Positions 5,367 through 12,796 of a stretch of 13,910 bases of DNA are shown here, piece after piece. The stretch's first letter is position 1. Each line of letters opens with the position of its first letter. Origin of the DNA: Alphaproteobacteria bacterium (GTDB lineage: Bacteria; Pseudomonadota; Alphaproteobacteria; Micavibrionales; Micavibrionaceae). The stretch is from positions 1 through 13,910 of the forward strand of contig JAGLKL010000012.1 in the NCBI GenBank assembly GCA_023141075.1, in the 5' to 3' direction. Both the position numbers and the translations under genes were made by a program. The notes under the pieces are model-generated. The model was given only the letters and a program-made list of their open reading frames with translations, was not told the DNA's origin and did not search any database.

Positions 5367-7619
5367 ATGTCACAAGAAGAAAACACTATTGCAGAAACCA
5401 ACATCATTGATCAGCCGATGAGTGATATTCTCTCTGAGAGATATCTTTCTTACGCGCTCTCAACGATCATGAGCCGCTCACTGCCCGATGTGCGAGACGG
5501 GCTGAAGCCCGTGCACCGGCGTTTAATGTATGCGATGTACCAGCTCAAGCTTAACCCCAAGCAAAGTCCTAAAAAATCAGCGCGTGTGGTTGGGGACGTA
5601 ATCGGTAAATTTCACCCGCACGGCGATACGGCTGTTTATGACGCGATGGTGCGTCTTGCTCAGGATTTCGCCCAGCGCTATCCGCTTGTCGACGGGCAGG
5701 GGAATTTCGGCAATATCGATGGTGATAATGCAGCAGCCATGCGTTACACCGAGGCGCGTCTAACAGATGTGGCGCTGCTTCTCCTTGATGGTATAGAAGA
5801 AGACGCCGTTGACTTCCGCCCGACTTATGACGGCTCCGAAAGTGAACCGGTTGTGCTTCCAGGAGGATTCCCCAATCTGTTGGCTAACGGCTCTAGCGGG
5901 ATTGCTGTGGGTATGGCCACAAACATTCCGCCTCATAACGTTGAGGAACTGTGCGATGCCATGCTCCTGATGCTCGAAAAAGATCCGACAATGGAGGAGC
6001 TTGTCGAAATTGTTAAAGGTCCAGATATGCCCACAGGCGGGATTTTGGTTAATGACAAAAAAGACATCCTAACGGCCTATACAACAGGAAAAGGCGCATT
6101 TCGCATTCGAGCAAAATGGCACAAGGAAGACTTAAAACAGGGTATGTACCAGATTGTTGTTACTGAAATCCCGTATCTGATTCAAAAATCCAAGTTGGTT
6201 GAGAAAATCGCCGATATCATAAACGCCCGCAAAATGCCGATGCTTGATGATGTGCGCGATGAATCGGCAGAAGATATTCGCCTCATCCTCGTGCCCAGAA
6301 GCCGTAACGTTGAGCCTGAGATTCTCATGGAGGCGTTATTCCGTAATTGTGATCTGGAAACACGCTTTAACATGAACTTAAACGTGCTTGAAGGTGGGCT
6401 TGTGCCCAAGGTTATGAACCTTAAAGAGGTTCTGCAAAATTGGATGGATCACCAACAGGAAGTTCTGGTGCGGCGTTCTTCCTACCGCCTTGAAAAAGTA
6501 ATTCACCGCCTCGAAGTTCTCGAAGGTTATCTGGTGGTTTACTTGAATGTGGATAAGGTTCTACGGATTATTCGTTTTGAGGAAAAACCCAAAGAATGCC
6601 TGATGGAAACCTTTGACCTGTCCGAGGTTCAAGTTGAAGCAATATTGAATCTTCGTTTACGCCGCTTGCATAAACTTGAAGAAATTGAAATCCGTAAGGA
6701 ACATGATGAACTCGCCAAAGAGCAAGATCATCTTGAAAAACTGATAGCTTCAGAAGCACGTCAATGGACACGCATTAAAAAGCAAATTACAACTCTTAAG
6801 AAAATGTTTTCTAACGAAACTGATTTAGGCAAGCGCCGCACCGCTATTGATGGCAACACTCTGAAACCCGAGGTCGTTGATCTTGAATCTGTTATGATTG
6901 AAAAAGAACCCATCACGATTATCTGTTCGGCGCAAGGATGGATCAAGTCCATGAAAGGCCACGGTCATAACACTAAGGATTTCAAATATAAATCAGGAGA
7001 CCGCGGCCAGTTTGTCCTCGAAGTCCAAACGACCGACAAGCTGATTATTTTTGCCACGAACGGACGCTGTTATACGCTGGGCTGTGACAAACTACCCTCT
7101 GGCCGGGGCTTCGGCGAACCGCTACGTATCATGGTGGATATTCCCAATGATGCCTATGTGACCTATATGCGAACCTATACACCCAAAGCCAGAATGCTGG
7201 TGGTCTCATCTGATGGGCGGGGATTTATCGTGCCTTCTGATGATGTGTTGGCACAAACCAAGTCAGGTAAACAGATTCTTAATGTTTCCGGCAAGAATGA
7301 AGGGGCTATCTGTCGCTATGTTCATGAAGGAGATGATCACATTGCTGTTATCGGCACAAATCGTAAAATGTTAATCTTTCCACTTTCCGAATTGCCGGAA
7401 ATGAGCAAAGGACGTGGTGTTATCCTGCAAAAATACAGCAAAGGCGCAACGCTTTCAGATGCCAAAACATTTAAAGGCGAAGAAGGACTGGAATATAAAT
7501 ACGGCTCAGGTTCGACAACACTAACGGATTTTACACCATGGATCAGCAAACGTGCTTCAGTTGGGAAACTGCCGCCCAACGGTTTTCCTAAGAGCAACCG
7601 GTTTAACTATTCCTTTTAA
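5367..7619 (+). CDS. parC: DNA topoisomerase IV subunit A
   Basis: Breakage-reunion subunit that pairs with ParE to unlink replicated chromosomes. Counting from the ATG at 5367 (750 residues), the N-terminal block RSLPDVRDGLKPVHRR (37-52) leads to the winged helix with the catalytic Tyr127 in AAMRYTEARL. The quinolone-determining region reads GKFHPHGDTAVYDAM (80-94), with Thr88 and Asp92 where E. coli ParC has Ser80 and Glu84. Coiled-coil and tower regions follow (about 350-490), then a C-terminal domain with GQFVLEVQTTDKLIIF-type blades. It lacks a clear GyrA box, which with the recO neighbour favours ParC over GyrA. The frame is open back to a TTG at 5337, but AAGGG (5355-5359), seven bases before the ATG, fixes the start. 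It converges on motB. Confidence 0.96.
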   Translation: MSQEENTIAETNIIDQPMSDILSERYLSYALSTIMSRSLPDVRDGLKPVHRRLMYAMYQLKLNPKQSPKKSARVVGDVIGKFHPHGDTAVYDAMVRLAQDFAQRYPLVDGQGNFGNIDGDNAAAMRYTEARLTDVALLLLDGIEEDAVDFRPTYDGSESEPVVLPGGFPNLLANGSSGIAVGMATNIPPHNVEELCDAMLLMLEKDPTMEELVEIVKGPDMPTGGILVNDKKDILTAYTTGKGAFRIRAKWHKEDLKQGMYQIVVTEIPYLIQKSKLVEKIADIINARKMPMLDDVRDESAEDIRLILVPRSRNVEPEILMEALFRNCDLETRFNMNLNVLEGGLVPKVMNLKEVLQNWMDHQQEVLVRRSSYRLEKVIHRLEVLEGYLVVYLNVDKVLRIIRFEEKPKECLMETFDLSEVQVEAILNLRLRRLHKLEEIEIRKEHDELAKEQDHLEKLIASEARQWTRIKKQITTLKKMFSNETDLGKRRTAIDGNTLKPEVVDLESVMIEKEPITIICSAQGWIKSMKGHGHNTKDFKYKSGDRGQFVLEVQTTDKLIIFATNGRCYTLGCDKLPSGRGFGEPLRIMVDIPNDAYVTYMRTYTPKARMLVVSSDGRGFIVPSDDVLAQTKSGKQILNVSGKNEGAICRYVHEGDDHIAVIGTNRKMLIFPLSELPEMSKGRGVILQKYSKGATLSDAKTFKGEEGLEYKYGSGSTTLTDFTPWISKRASVGKLPPNGFPKSNRFNYSF

Positions 7620-7625
7620 GGTTTA

Positions 7626-7660
7626 TCCGCGTGATAAGACTGCCTGCGTAAGCTGGCGGA
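7626..7660. terminator. Weak hairpin between convergent parC and motB
   Basis: TCCGC (7626-7630) can pair with GCGGA (7656-7660). An inner GCC/GGC pairing (7642-7644 with 7655-7657) would compete with it. On the plus strand it is followed by a short run of T residues (7672-7675). A bidirectional terminator for the converging genes is possible but weakly supported. Confidence 0.3.
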
Positions 7661-7669
7661 GATTCATTA
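7632..7669. repeat. Intergenic repeat copy B, between parC and motB
   Basis: The partner of 41-87: same TRATAAGA start, CCTGCGTAAGC core, CTGGC-GGAGATTCA block and YTA end, but with a single GCGTAAGC unit. Like copy A it stands just beyond the 3' end of a minus-strand gene (motB stops at 7677). Confidence 0.5.
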
Positions 7670-7676
7670 GCTTTTC

Positions 7677-8642
7677 TTAAGGAAATTCAACTTCGCCGGG
7701 GGTTTTTTCATAAGGGTTGATCTCTTCTATAATAAGCGTTTCGCTACCATCAAACAGATCTTCTGTGGCTTCGCCTTCTTCATCGTCTGTAACGTCCGGG
7801 AAAATCTGGTTAAGAAGCATAAGTGTGATACGCCTGTTACGCGGATCAAGCGGGTTGTCTTCGATATAAGGTTCAGTATCGGCCTTGCCCATCACATTAT
7901 TTAGCCGTTCTACCGGGAAACCGGCATCTAGCATAGCCCTGCGCACAGCATTAGCACGATCGGCGGATAGCTCCCAGTTTGTATAGGTCGCCCCCTCCGA
8001 ATAACGTGCGCCGTCAGTATGTCCGCGGATTGAAAGATCATTAGGCATTTCTAGAATAACATCAACGATATGAGCCAAAAGCTCGCGCGTTTTTTCAAAC
8101 ATGTTCACGCTACCAGAAGGAAACATCGTTTCATTTTCCTGATCGATTATATCAATGCGTAGCCCTTCCGGTGTAACACTAATTTCTATATTATCTTTGA
8201 GTTTTTTAAGGTCTTTGTGTTCATGAATAGCGCGTTGGATCCGTTTTGCAGCTTGCTCAAAACGCTTCTGCTGCGCACTTTTAGCTAATTCATTGACTTT
8301 CGATTTATATTCTCCGCCGCGCTTGCGCTGATTACTCTGTTGCATGGGAGTGGTTGGGTTTTTATCAGAAGCCCGTGCACCTTCCGGAGACATGGTCAGA
8401 CCTCCTAATACCCCGCCAGCACCGCTTGAGCTGTCAGAAGCCATGGGGGGGCTAGGATCAAAATAATCAGCCAGTTGCTCTTTTGTTTCCATTGGGGTCA
8501 TATTAAGCAGCCACATCAGCAGGAAAAACGCCATCATAGCGGTCATAAAATCGGCATAGGCTACCTTCCATGCACCACCATAATACACGTAAGGAAGCTC
8601 TACGACTTCCAGCTTTATTTGTATTTCGACTTCTTCTTTCAT
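7677..8642 (-). CDS. motB: Flagellar motor stator protein MotB
   Basis: Peptidoglycan-anchored stator subunit; with MotA it forms the ion channel that drives flagellar rotation. The single membrane segment GGAWKVAYADFMTAMMAFFLLMWLLN (22-47) contains the ion-binding Asp31. A linker rich in Ser, Gly, Pro and Gln follows. The periplasmic OmpA-like domain (about 150-280) has TMFPSGS, IRGHTDG (205-211), NWELSADRANAVR and NPLDPRNRRI, the peptidoglycan-binding set. Two features are odd. The cytoplasmic N-terminus is acidic (Glu at 3, 4, 6, 12 and 15), not basic as is common in MotB. An acidic tail of about 40 residues follows the OmpA domain. No Shine-Dalgarno is seen before the start, and motA ends 24 bases upstream, so translation may depend on coupling to motA. 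Confidence 0.95.
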   Translation of the reverse strand: MKEEVEIQIKLEVVELPYVYYGGAWKVAYADFMTAMMAFFLLMWLLNMTPMETKEQLADYFDPSPPMASDSSSGAGGVLGGLTMSPEGARASDKNPTTPMQQSNQRKRGGEYKSKVNELAKSAQQKRFEQAAKRIQRAIHEHKDLKKLKDNIEISVTPEGLRIDIIDQENETMFPSGSVNMFEKTRELLAHIVDVILEMPNDLSIRGHTDGARYSEGATYTNWELSADRANAVRRAMLDAGFPVERLNNVMGKADTEPYIEDNPLDPRNRRITLMLLNQIFPDVTDDEEGEATEDLFDGSETLIIEEINPYEKTPGEVEFP

Positions 8643-8666
8643 TTGTTTAGTGTTCAGAGCCTGTCA

Positions 8667-9557
8667 TTAAATAGGTGGCGGTGGTAATTCGTTCAAGATT
8701 TCTTCAAGTTCATAGAAGTTAGGTTGAACATTGTGGGATAAAGACTTTCGAGCAAATTCTACAGCGACTTGTGGCACTGCGCCGTTCAGGAAGGCAAGGA
8801 CGGCAATTCTAATAATTTTATAGTATTGAATCTCAGAATTTGCGCGTTCTTCCATAGCCAAAGCAAATGGACCAAAAAAAGCATAAGAGAACCACACTCC
8901 AAGGAATGTACCAACGAGCGCACTACCGATCATTTTACCAAGAATTTCCGGTGGTTCGGAAATAGAAGCCATAGTCTTAATAACTCCAAGAACAGCGGCT
9001 ACAATACCTAGAGCCGGTATTCCTTCGGCCATATGGTGCATGGCATGAGCTGGATGAAGTTCGTGTTGCTCAATCTGGGATATCTCTTCATTCATCAGAT
9101 CTCCAAGCTGTTCGGCATCTTCATTCCCTAGCGATATTATCCGCAAATAGTCACACAGAAATTCCAATGCATGGTGGTTTTTGTGAAAAATAGGAAATTG
9201 AGAAAATAGTACACTTTCATGCGAGTTTTCAATATGCTGCTCCAGAGCTAAAAATCCCTTAGAACGAACAAGTTTGAAAACCGTATAGAGCATACTCAAA
9301 AGCTCGATATAAGCATCTTTTTTATAGGCAAACGGCTTAACCAGAGAACCCATATATCTTATGGTGCCTTTAATTGTCTGGGTAGAATTCGCGATAATGA
9401 AAGCGGAAAAAGCACATCCTAAAATAACAAGAGCTTCTCCGGGAGTTGCCGGAAGAATAACGCCTGTGGTCAAATGCATGGCTTTTTCAAAGCCCGCAGC
9501 CAACACTAGACCGCCAAATGTCGCAACAAAGACAAGAAGAATCCCAATTAACTTCAT
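8667..9557 (-). CDS. motA: Flagellar motor stator protein MotA
   Basis: Inner-membrane stator subunit with four predicted membrane segments, near residues 4-23, 41-57, 178-200 and 208-232, and a large cytoplasmic loop between the second and third. In that loop Arg98 and Glu106 have the eight-residue spacing of E. coli Arg90 and Glu98, which contact the FliG rotor protein. PALGIVAAVLGVIKTM (181-196) and GSALVGTFLGVWFSYAFFGP (211-230) are the MotA/ExbB channel signature and carry the conserved prolines Pro181 and Pro230. At 296 residues it is the usual length. The C-terminus ends in an acidic, proline-rich tail. AAAGGA lies about 11 bases before the ATG. It forms an operon with motB downstream. 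Confidence 0.96.
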   Translation of the reverse strand: MKLIGILLVFVATFGGLVLAAGFEKAMHLTTGVILPATPGEALVILGCAFSAFIIANSTQTIKGTIRYMGSLVKPFAYKKDAYIELLSMLYTVFKLVRSKGFLALEQHIENSHESVLFSQFPIFHKNHHALEFLCDYLRIISLGNEDAEQLGDLMNEEISQIEQHELHPAHAMHHMAEGIPALGIVAAVLGVIKTMASISEPPEILGKMIGSALVGTFLGVWFSYAFFGPFALAMEERANSEIQYYKIIRIAVLAFLNGAVPQVAVEFARKSLSHNVQPNFYELEEILNELPPPPI

Positions 9558-9812
9558 TGTCTATAATATCCTTTCATACAGGTAAACCACACAAAACAAA
9601 CCACCGTGTGCCACACAAACGGCTCTAATCCAAGCGATTGATACAAAGAAAACGCAGTAACGAAGGGACCACGAACAGGGGCGAAGTAAAAGAATCGTAA
9701 ACGACATGATTCTGCTGTCCAGATATAGACCGATTTTGAGGCCATTGTCTTACAAAATCAAGGGAATACATTACTTTTTGTGTGAAATATCTGTGAGACT
9801 TTATCCAAAGAG
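9558..9812. other. Upstream region of motA
   Basis: No convincing gene. On the minus strand the nonamer TTTGTGTGG occurs twice, 24 bases apart (plus-strand CCACACAAA at 9587-9595 and 9611-9619). The second copy overlaps an odd palindrome, GTGTGCCACAC (9606-9616). No clear sigma-28 or sigma-54 promoter was found. TGGCAC at 9613-9608 on the minus strand lacks the matching GC element. Confidence 0.45.
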
Positions 9813-9998
9813 TTATTCTTTCATGATGAGTTTAACTATATCAGGTACGGCGTAAGTCAATATCCAGTTACATCCTGAGCGATTAAAAGCAATGGTTGTT
9901 TCCATGAGGGCTTTATCATAATCCAACCAACCATGATTACACGCAGCGTGAAGCATCGCATATTTGCGGCATAAGACATGATTTAAGACGTTTTGCAT
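9813..9998 (-). pseudogene. hemB: Remnant of hemB (3' end of porphobilinogen synthase gene)
   Basis: This 61-codon frame resembles the extreme C-terminus of porphobilinogen synthase (HemB), the enzyme that joins two 5-aminolevulinates in heme synthesis. From Tyr13 onward YAMLHAACNHGWLDYDKA, then METTIAFNRSG, then ILTYAVPD line up with the family's YAM-KAA--GWLD--K, -E-L--FKRAG and ILTYFA pattern as I know it. A full HemB is about 330 residues. The barrel, the two active-site lysines and the metal-site cysteines are all missing, and upstream of residue 13 the similarity stops. Changes such as FNRSG for FKRAG and TYAV for TYFA suggest loss of constraint. The region 5' of it is AT-rich with stops in all minus-strand frames. 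I infer an internal or 5' deletion; a functional hemB would have to be elsewhere. Confidence 0.7.
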
Positions 9999-10046
9999 GA
10001 TATCTTGCAGGGTTTAAGACATTAATTAATGATGATTGTTTCGTTT

Positions 10047-10061
10047 TTAACGTTTAATTAA
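10047..10061. promoter_or_regulatory. TTAA-N7-TTAA box resembling a CtrA site
   Basis: TTAACGTTTAATTAA fits TTAA-N7-TTAA exactly. This is the consensus for CtrA, the cell-cycle response regulator of Alphaproteobacteria. It lies 146-160 bases before the GTG of the MarR-family gene. The surroundings are very AT-rich, so chance occurrence is a real possibility. Confidence 0.3.
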
Positions 10062-10125
10062 TAGGGGAACATCTATAAAGTCACACTCTAGATTACTTTA
10101 CTTTATGATCAGGCTTTAAATTATA

Positions 10126-10167
10126 ATCTTGTAATGCTATGACTTGATCTTGTAATACTATGACTTA
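10126..10167 (+). repeat. 21-bp tandem direct repeat upstream of the MarR-family gene
   Basis: Two abutting 21-base units (10126-10146 and 10147-10167) share ATCTTGTAAT, then G or A, then CTATGACTT, differing at 2 of 21 positions. The period equals two helical turns, placing both units on one face of the DNA. The second unit's end also forms an inverted repeat, ATGAC-ttaac-GTCAT (10160-10174). TTGTAA (10130-10135) and TAATAC (10154-10159), 18 bases apart, could be the -35 and -10, so the repeat would overlap the promoter. It may be an operator, perhaps for autoregulation. Confidence 0.55.
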
Positions 10168-10206
10168 ACGTCATCAGATTTTAAGGTACTTTTGGAGAAA
10201 TAATCC

Positions 10207-10671
10207 GTGACAATAACACCATATTACGATGCCATCCAATTAATAGAACGCTTGCACCGTCATTTTCTTGATGTATTGAAAGTCGAGTTGGACAAAAGAA
10301 ACATCCAGGACATTAACAACGTGCAGAGCATGATTCTCTACAATGTCGGTGAAGATGAAATGACAGTAGGTGAGTTGACGATTCGTGGCTACTATCTGGG
10401 CTCTAACGTTTCATATAATGTAAAAAAGATGGTGGAGAACGGGTATCTTGTTCAAGAGCGTTCCGTGCATGATAAACGCTCTATTCGGGTGCACTTATCT
10501 GAAAAAGGAATGGAACTGCGCCAGATGATTTCCGAGATGTTCCGTCGCCATGAAGAACAAATCGAAGGAACGGAGATTACAACCGAACGTCTGGACGAAC
10601 TTAACCAGACACTTAAAATGTTGGAACGTTTCTGGGCTCAGCAAACCAATTTTGGTGCTGGCGGTTTTTAA
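10207..10671 (+). CDS. MarR-family winged-helix transcriptional regulator (LdtR-like)
   Basis: DNA-binding dimeric regulator of 154 residues. An N-terminal dimerisation helix (1-38) is followed by the winged helix: NNVQSMILYNVGEDEMTVGEL, then RGYYLGSNVSYNVKKMVENGY (recognition helix, 60-80), then the wing with the MarR-type DKR at 88-90 (HDKRSIRVHLSEKG). The RGYYLGSNVSYN phrase is what I associate with the alphaproteobacterial LdtR group, which in Rhizobiales controls cell-wall L,D-transpeptidase genes; the target here is unknown. It starts at GTG, with GGAG (10194-10197) nine bases upstream. The preceding 21-bp tandem repeat is a natural candidate for its own operator. It heads the plus-strand run towards rpiB-glyA-nrdR-ribD. 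Confidence 0.85.
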   Translation: MTITPYYDAIQLIERLHRHFLDVLKVELDKRNIQDINNVQSMILYNVGEDEMTVGELTIRGYYLGSNVSYNVKKMVENGYLVQERSVHDKRSIRVHLSEKGMELRQMISEMFRRHEEQIEGTEITTERLDELNQTLKMLERFWAQQTNFGAGGF

Positions 10672-10707
10672 TCTATATCAAAACGCTGGGATTATGGATG
10701 AAAAGAG

Positions 10708-10911
10708 ATGCCTGATTCTCTGCTTTCTGATCGTGAAATTATCATAGAATTTTATCCCTTGGGCACTTACGTCAAAGTCTCTGCAATGGACATACAAAGC
10801 CTGACAGAAATCTCTATTCAGGGGCCCGCAAGCACTTCGCAGGAAACGCTAAAGCATAACGCACTTAAGCGCCTAGAGTATGTTTTAAAAAAGAAGGGAT
10901 TGATTTCGTAA
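10708..10911 (+). CDS. Small conserved alphaproteobacterial protein (DUF6898-like)
   Basis: A 67-residue protein of unknown function. The pattern REIIIEFYPLGTYVKVSAMD, then TEISIQGPA, then LKHNALKRLEYVLKKKG reads as two or three short strands and a C-terminal basic helix. It resembles small alphaproteobacterial proteins I know as DUF6898, recalled and not searched. There is no signal peptide or membrane segment. It follows the MarR gene by 36 bases with only a weak ribosome-binding site (GGA about ten bases before the ATG). The coding case rests on the family-like pattern and on position. Confidence 0.68.
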   Translation: MPDSLLSDREIIIEFYPLGTYVKVSAMDIQSLTEISIQGPASTSQETLKHNALKRLEYVLKKKGLIS

Positions 10912-10929
10912 GTCAGGCTCTATTATATA
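10900..10929 (+). promoter_or_regulatory. Possible promoter for rpiB-glyA-nrdR-ribD
   Basis: TTGATT (10900-10905) and TATATA (10924-10929) are 18 bases apart and about 37 bases before the rpiB ATG. The -35 overlaps the end of the small protein gene. Read by eye only. Confidence 0.3.
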
Positions 10930-10965
10930 GAATGTCTTAAACTAGCACTTCAGGGATGTAAGCTT

Positions 10966-11400
10966 ATGGAAATAATTGCCATTGCCTGTGATCACGGCGG
11001 GTATGACCTTAAAGAAGTCATCAAAGATCACTATGCGAATCAGTTTGAATTCCTTGATCTGGGAACGAGTTCTGCCGATTCTGTTGATTACCCTGAATAT
11101 GGCCAGAAGCTTGCTAAAGCTGTTACGGAAGGCAAGGCTGAACGCGGCATTATTATCTGCGGAACAGGCATAGGAATTTCGATTTCCGCCAACCGATTTC
11201 CGCAAATACGTGCCGCTAATTGCACAAATACGACAATGGCGAGGCTAACGCGCCAGCATAACGATGCGAATGTTCTTGCGCTGGGTGCGCGGATTGTTGG
11301 CATAGAGGTAGTTTTTGATATCATTGACACATTTATGAACACGGAATTTGAAGGTGGGCGCCACTCGCGCCGTATCGAAAAAATGTCTGTTCCAGCGTAA
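10966..11400 (+). CDS. rpiB: Ribose-5-phosphate isomerase B
   Basis: Interconverts ribose-5-phosphate and ribulose-5-phosphate in the non-oxidative pentose phosphate pathway. The 144 residues show the RpiB/LacAB set: ACDHGG (7-12), VDYPEYG (40-46), GIIICGTGIGISISANR (61-77) with the active-site Cys65, TRQHNDANVLALGAR (94-108) with His97, and a C-terminal EGGRHSRRIEKM. AGGGA (10952-10956) lies nine bases before the ATG. Only 59 bases separate it from glyA, with no terminator seen, so the two are probably co-transcribed. Confidence 0.95.
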   Translation: MEIIAIACDHGGYDLKEVIKDHYANQFEFLDLGTSSADSVDYPEYGQKLAKAVTEGKAERGIIICGTGIGISISANRFPQIRAANCTNTTMARLTRQHNDANVLALGARIVGIEVVFDIIDTFMNTEFEGGRHSRRIEKMSVPA

Positions 11401-11459
11401 CAGGGAATTTAAAAACAAATATTTCAATAAAAACACTACGAATAAGGACGAAAATAATT

Positions 11460-12773
11460 ATGAGCAACGCAGCAAAAGAACTGGCTCCATTTGGCTTTGA
11501 CGGCTTTTTTACTGAAGACCTGTCTAACAAGGATCAGGATGTATACAACGCTATACAAAATGAGATGACACGCCAGAAAGACGGGATTGAACTTATTGCT
11601 TCAGAAAACATCGTATCAAAAGCGGTCTTACAGGCACAGGGTTCCGTGTTTACCAACAAATACGCTGAAGGCTACCCAGGACGACGTTATTACGGGGGTT
11701 GCGAATTTTGTGATGTTGTTGAGGATTTGGCTCGTGATCGTGCCAAAGAACTTTTTGGTGTCAAATATGCGAATGTGCAGCCTAACTCCGGGTCGCAAGC
11801 CAATCAGGGAGTAATGATGGCACTTATTAAGCCCGGTGATACAGTATTGGGAATGAGCTTGGCCGCCGGAGGTCACTTAACCCACGGAGCTGCACCCAAC
11901 CAGTCGGGGAAATGGTTTAACTCCGTTCAATACGGTGTACGCGAAAGCGATTTGCTGATTGATTATGAAGAAATGGAAAGACTGGCTCGCGAGCATAAAC
12001 CTAAGATGATTATTGCCGGGGCTTCGGCTTATCCGCGTCATATTGACTTTGAGCGTTTCCGTAAGATTGCAGATGAAGTCGGTGCGTATTTATTCGTGGA
12101 CATAGCTCACTATGCCGGTCTGATTGTTTCGGGGGACTATCCTTCACCGGTGAAATATGCGCACGTGACAACGACCACGACGCATAAAACTTTACGCGGG
12201 CCAAGAGGCGGTATGATTTTGACCGATGATCTTGATATTTATAAAAAAATAAATTCCGCGATCTTTCCTGGCATTCAGGGTGGCCCGTTAATGCATGTTA
12301 TTGCCGCCAAAGCAGTGGCTTTCGGCGAAGCCCTAAGACCTGAATTTAAAGCTTACGGAAAAGCAGTTCTTGAAAACGCCCAAGCTTTGGCCGCAGTGCT
12401 TAAAGATGGCGGTCTGGATATTGTCACCGGTGGAACAGACAGCCACATAGTTCTGGTTGATTTACGCCCCAAAGACCTGACAGGAAAGGATACGGAAGTA
12501 TCGTTGGAACGTGCCGGCATGACCTGTAATAAAAACGCCGTACCGTTTGATCCGGCTCCACCGGCTGTTACATCCGGTGTGCGCCTTGGTTCACCGGCAG
12601 CAACAAGCCGTGGCTTTGGCATCGAAGAATTCAGACTTATTGGTCAATATATTATTGAAGTGCTTGACGGCCTCAAGAAAAACGGCATTGATGGCAACGA
12701 ACAGGTAGAAAAGGCTGTAAAAGCAAAAGTAGATGTTTTGTGTAAACGTTTTCCGATTTACCCGGATATGTAG
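11460..12773 (+). CDS. glyA: Serine hydroxymethyltransferase
   Basis: PLP enzyme converting serine and tetrahydrofolate to glycine and 5,10-methylene-THF, the main source of one-carbon units. The 437 residues are full length. ELIASEN (44-50) and YAEGYPGRRYYGG (68-80) are the N-terminal signatures, and GGHLTHG (137-143) has the cofactor-stacking histidine. VDIAHYAG (213-220) has the PLP-pyridine Asp214. TTTTTHKTLRGPRGG (237-251) carries the Schiff-base Lys243. RLGSPAATSRGF near residue 378 is the C-terminal substrate-binding block. AAGGA (11444-11448) is 11 bases before the ATG, a little far. nrdR follows after 23 bases. It needs the folate made through FolK/FolP at the other end of the window. 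Confidence 0.98.
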   Translation: MSNAAKELAPFGFDGFFTEDLSNKDQDVYNAIQNEMTRQKDGIELIASENIVSKAVLQAQGSVFTNKYAEGYPGRRYYGGCEFCDVVEDLARDRAKELFGVKYANVQPNSGSQANQGVMMALIKPGDTVLGMSLAAGGHLTHGAAPNQSGKWFNSVQYGVRESDLLIDYEEMERLAREHKPKMIIAGASAYPRHIDFERFRKIADEVGAYLFVDIAHYAGLIVSGDYPSPVKYAHVTTTTTHKTLRGPRGGMILTDDLDIYKKINSAIFPGIQGGPLMHVIAAKAVAFGEALRPEFKAYGKAVLENAQALAAVLKDGGLDIVTGGTDSHIVLVDLRPKDLTGKDTEVSLERAGMTCNKNAVPFDPAPPAVTSGVRLGSPAATSRGFGIEEFRLIGQYIIEVLDGLKKNGIDGNEQVEKAVKAKVDVLCKRFPIYPDM

Positions 12774-12796
12774 AAAATCAGAGGAACCAACTATAA

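Larger units (their letters stand above)
9999..10206. other. AT-rich regulatory gap between hemB remnant and MarR gene
   Basis: No gene is seen here. ATTAATTAA (10021-10029) and TTAATTAAT (10054-10062) form inverted arms 24 bases apart. The TTAA-N7-TTAA box and the 21-bp tandem repeat are listed separately. Confidence 0.5.

Noticed and set aside
9600..9620. TGGCAC on the minus strand as a sigma-54 promoter for motA.
   Set aside because: The GG is not followed by GC at the required distance, so the -12 element is missing.
9554..9745. A 63-codon minus-strand frame whose TGA overlaps the motA ATG (ATGA).
   Set aside because: The overlap suggests coupling, but the translation resembles no family, has an odd Trp/Cys/Phe-rich make-up and no good ribosome-binding site, and motA has its own AAAGGA. 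More likely the motA leader.
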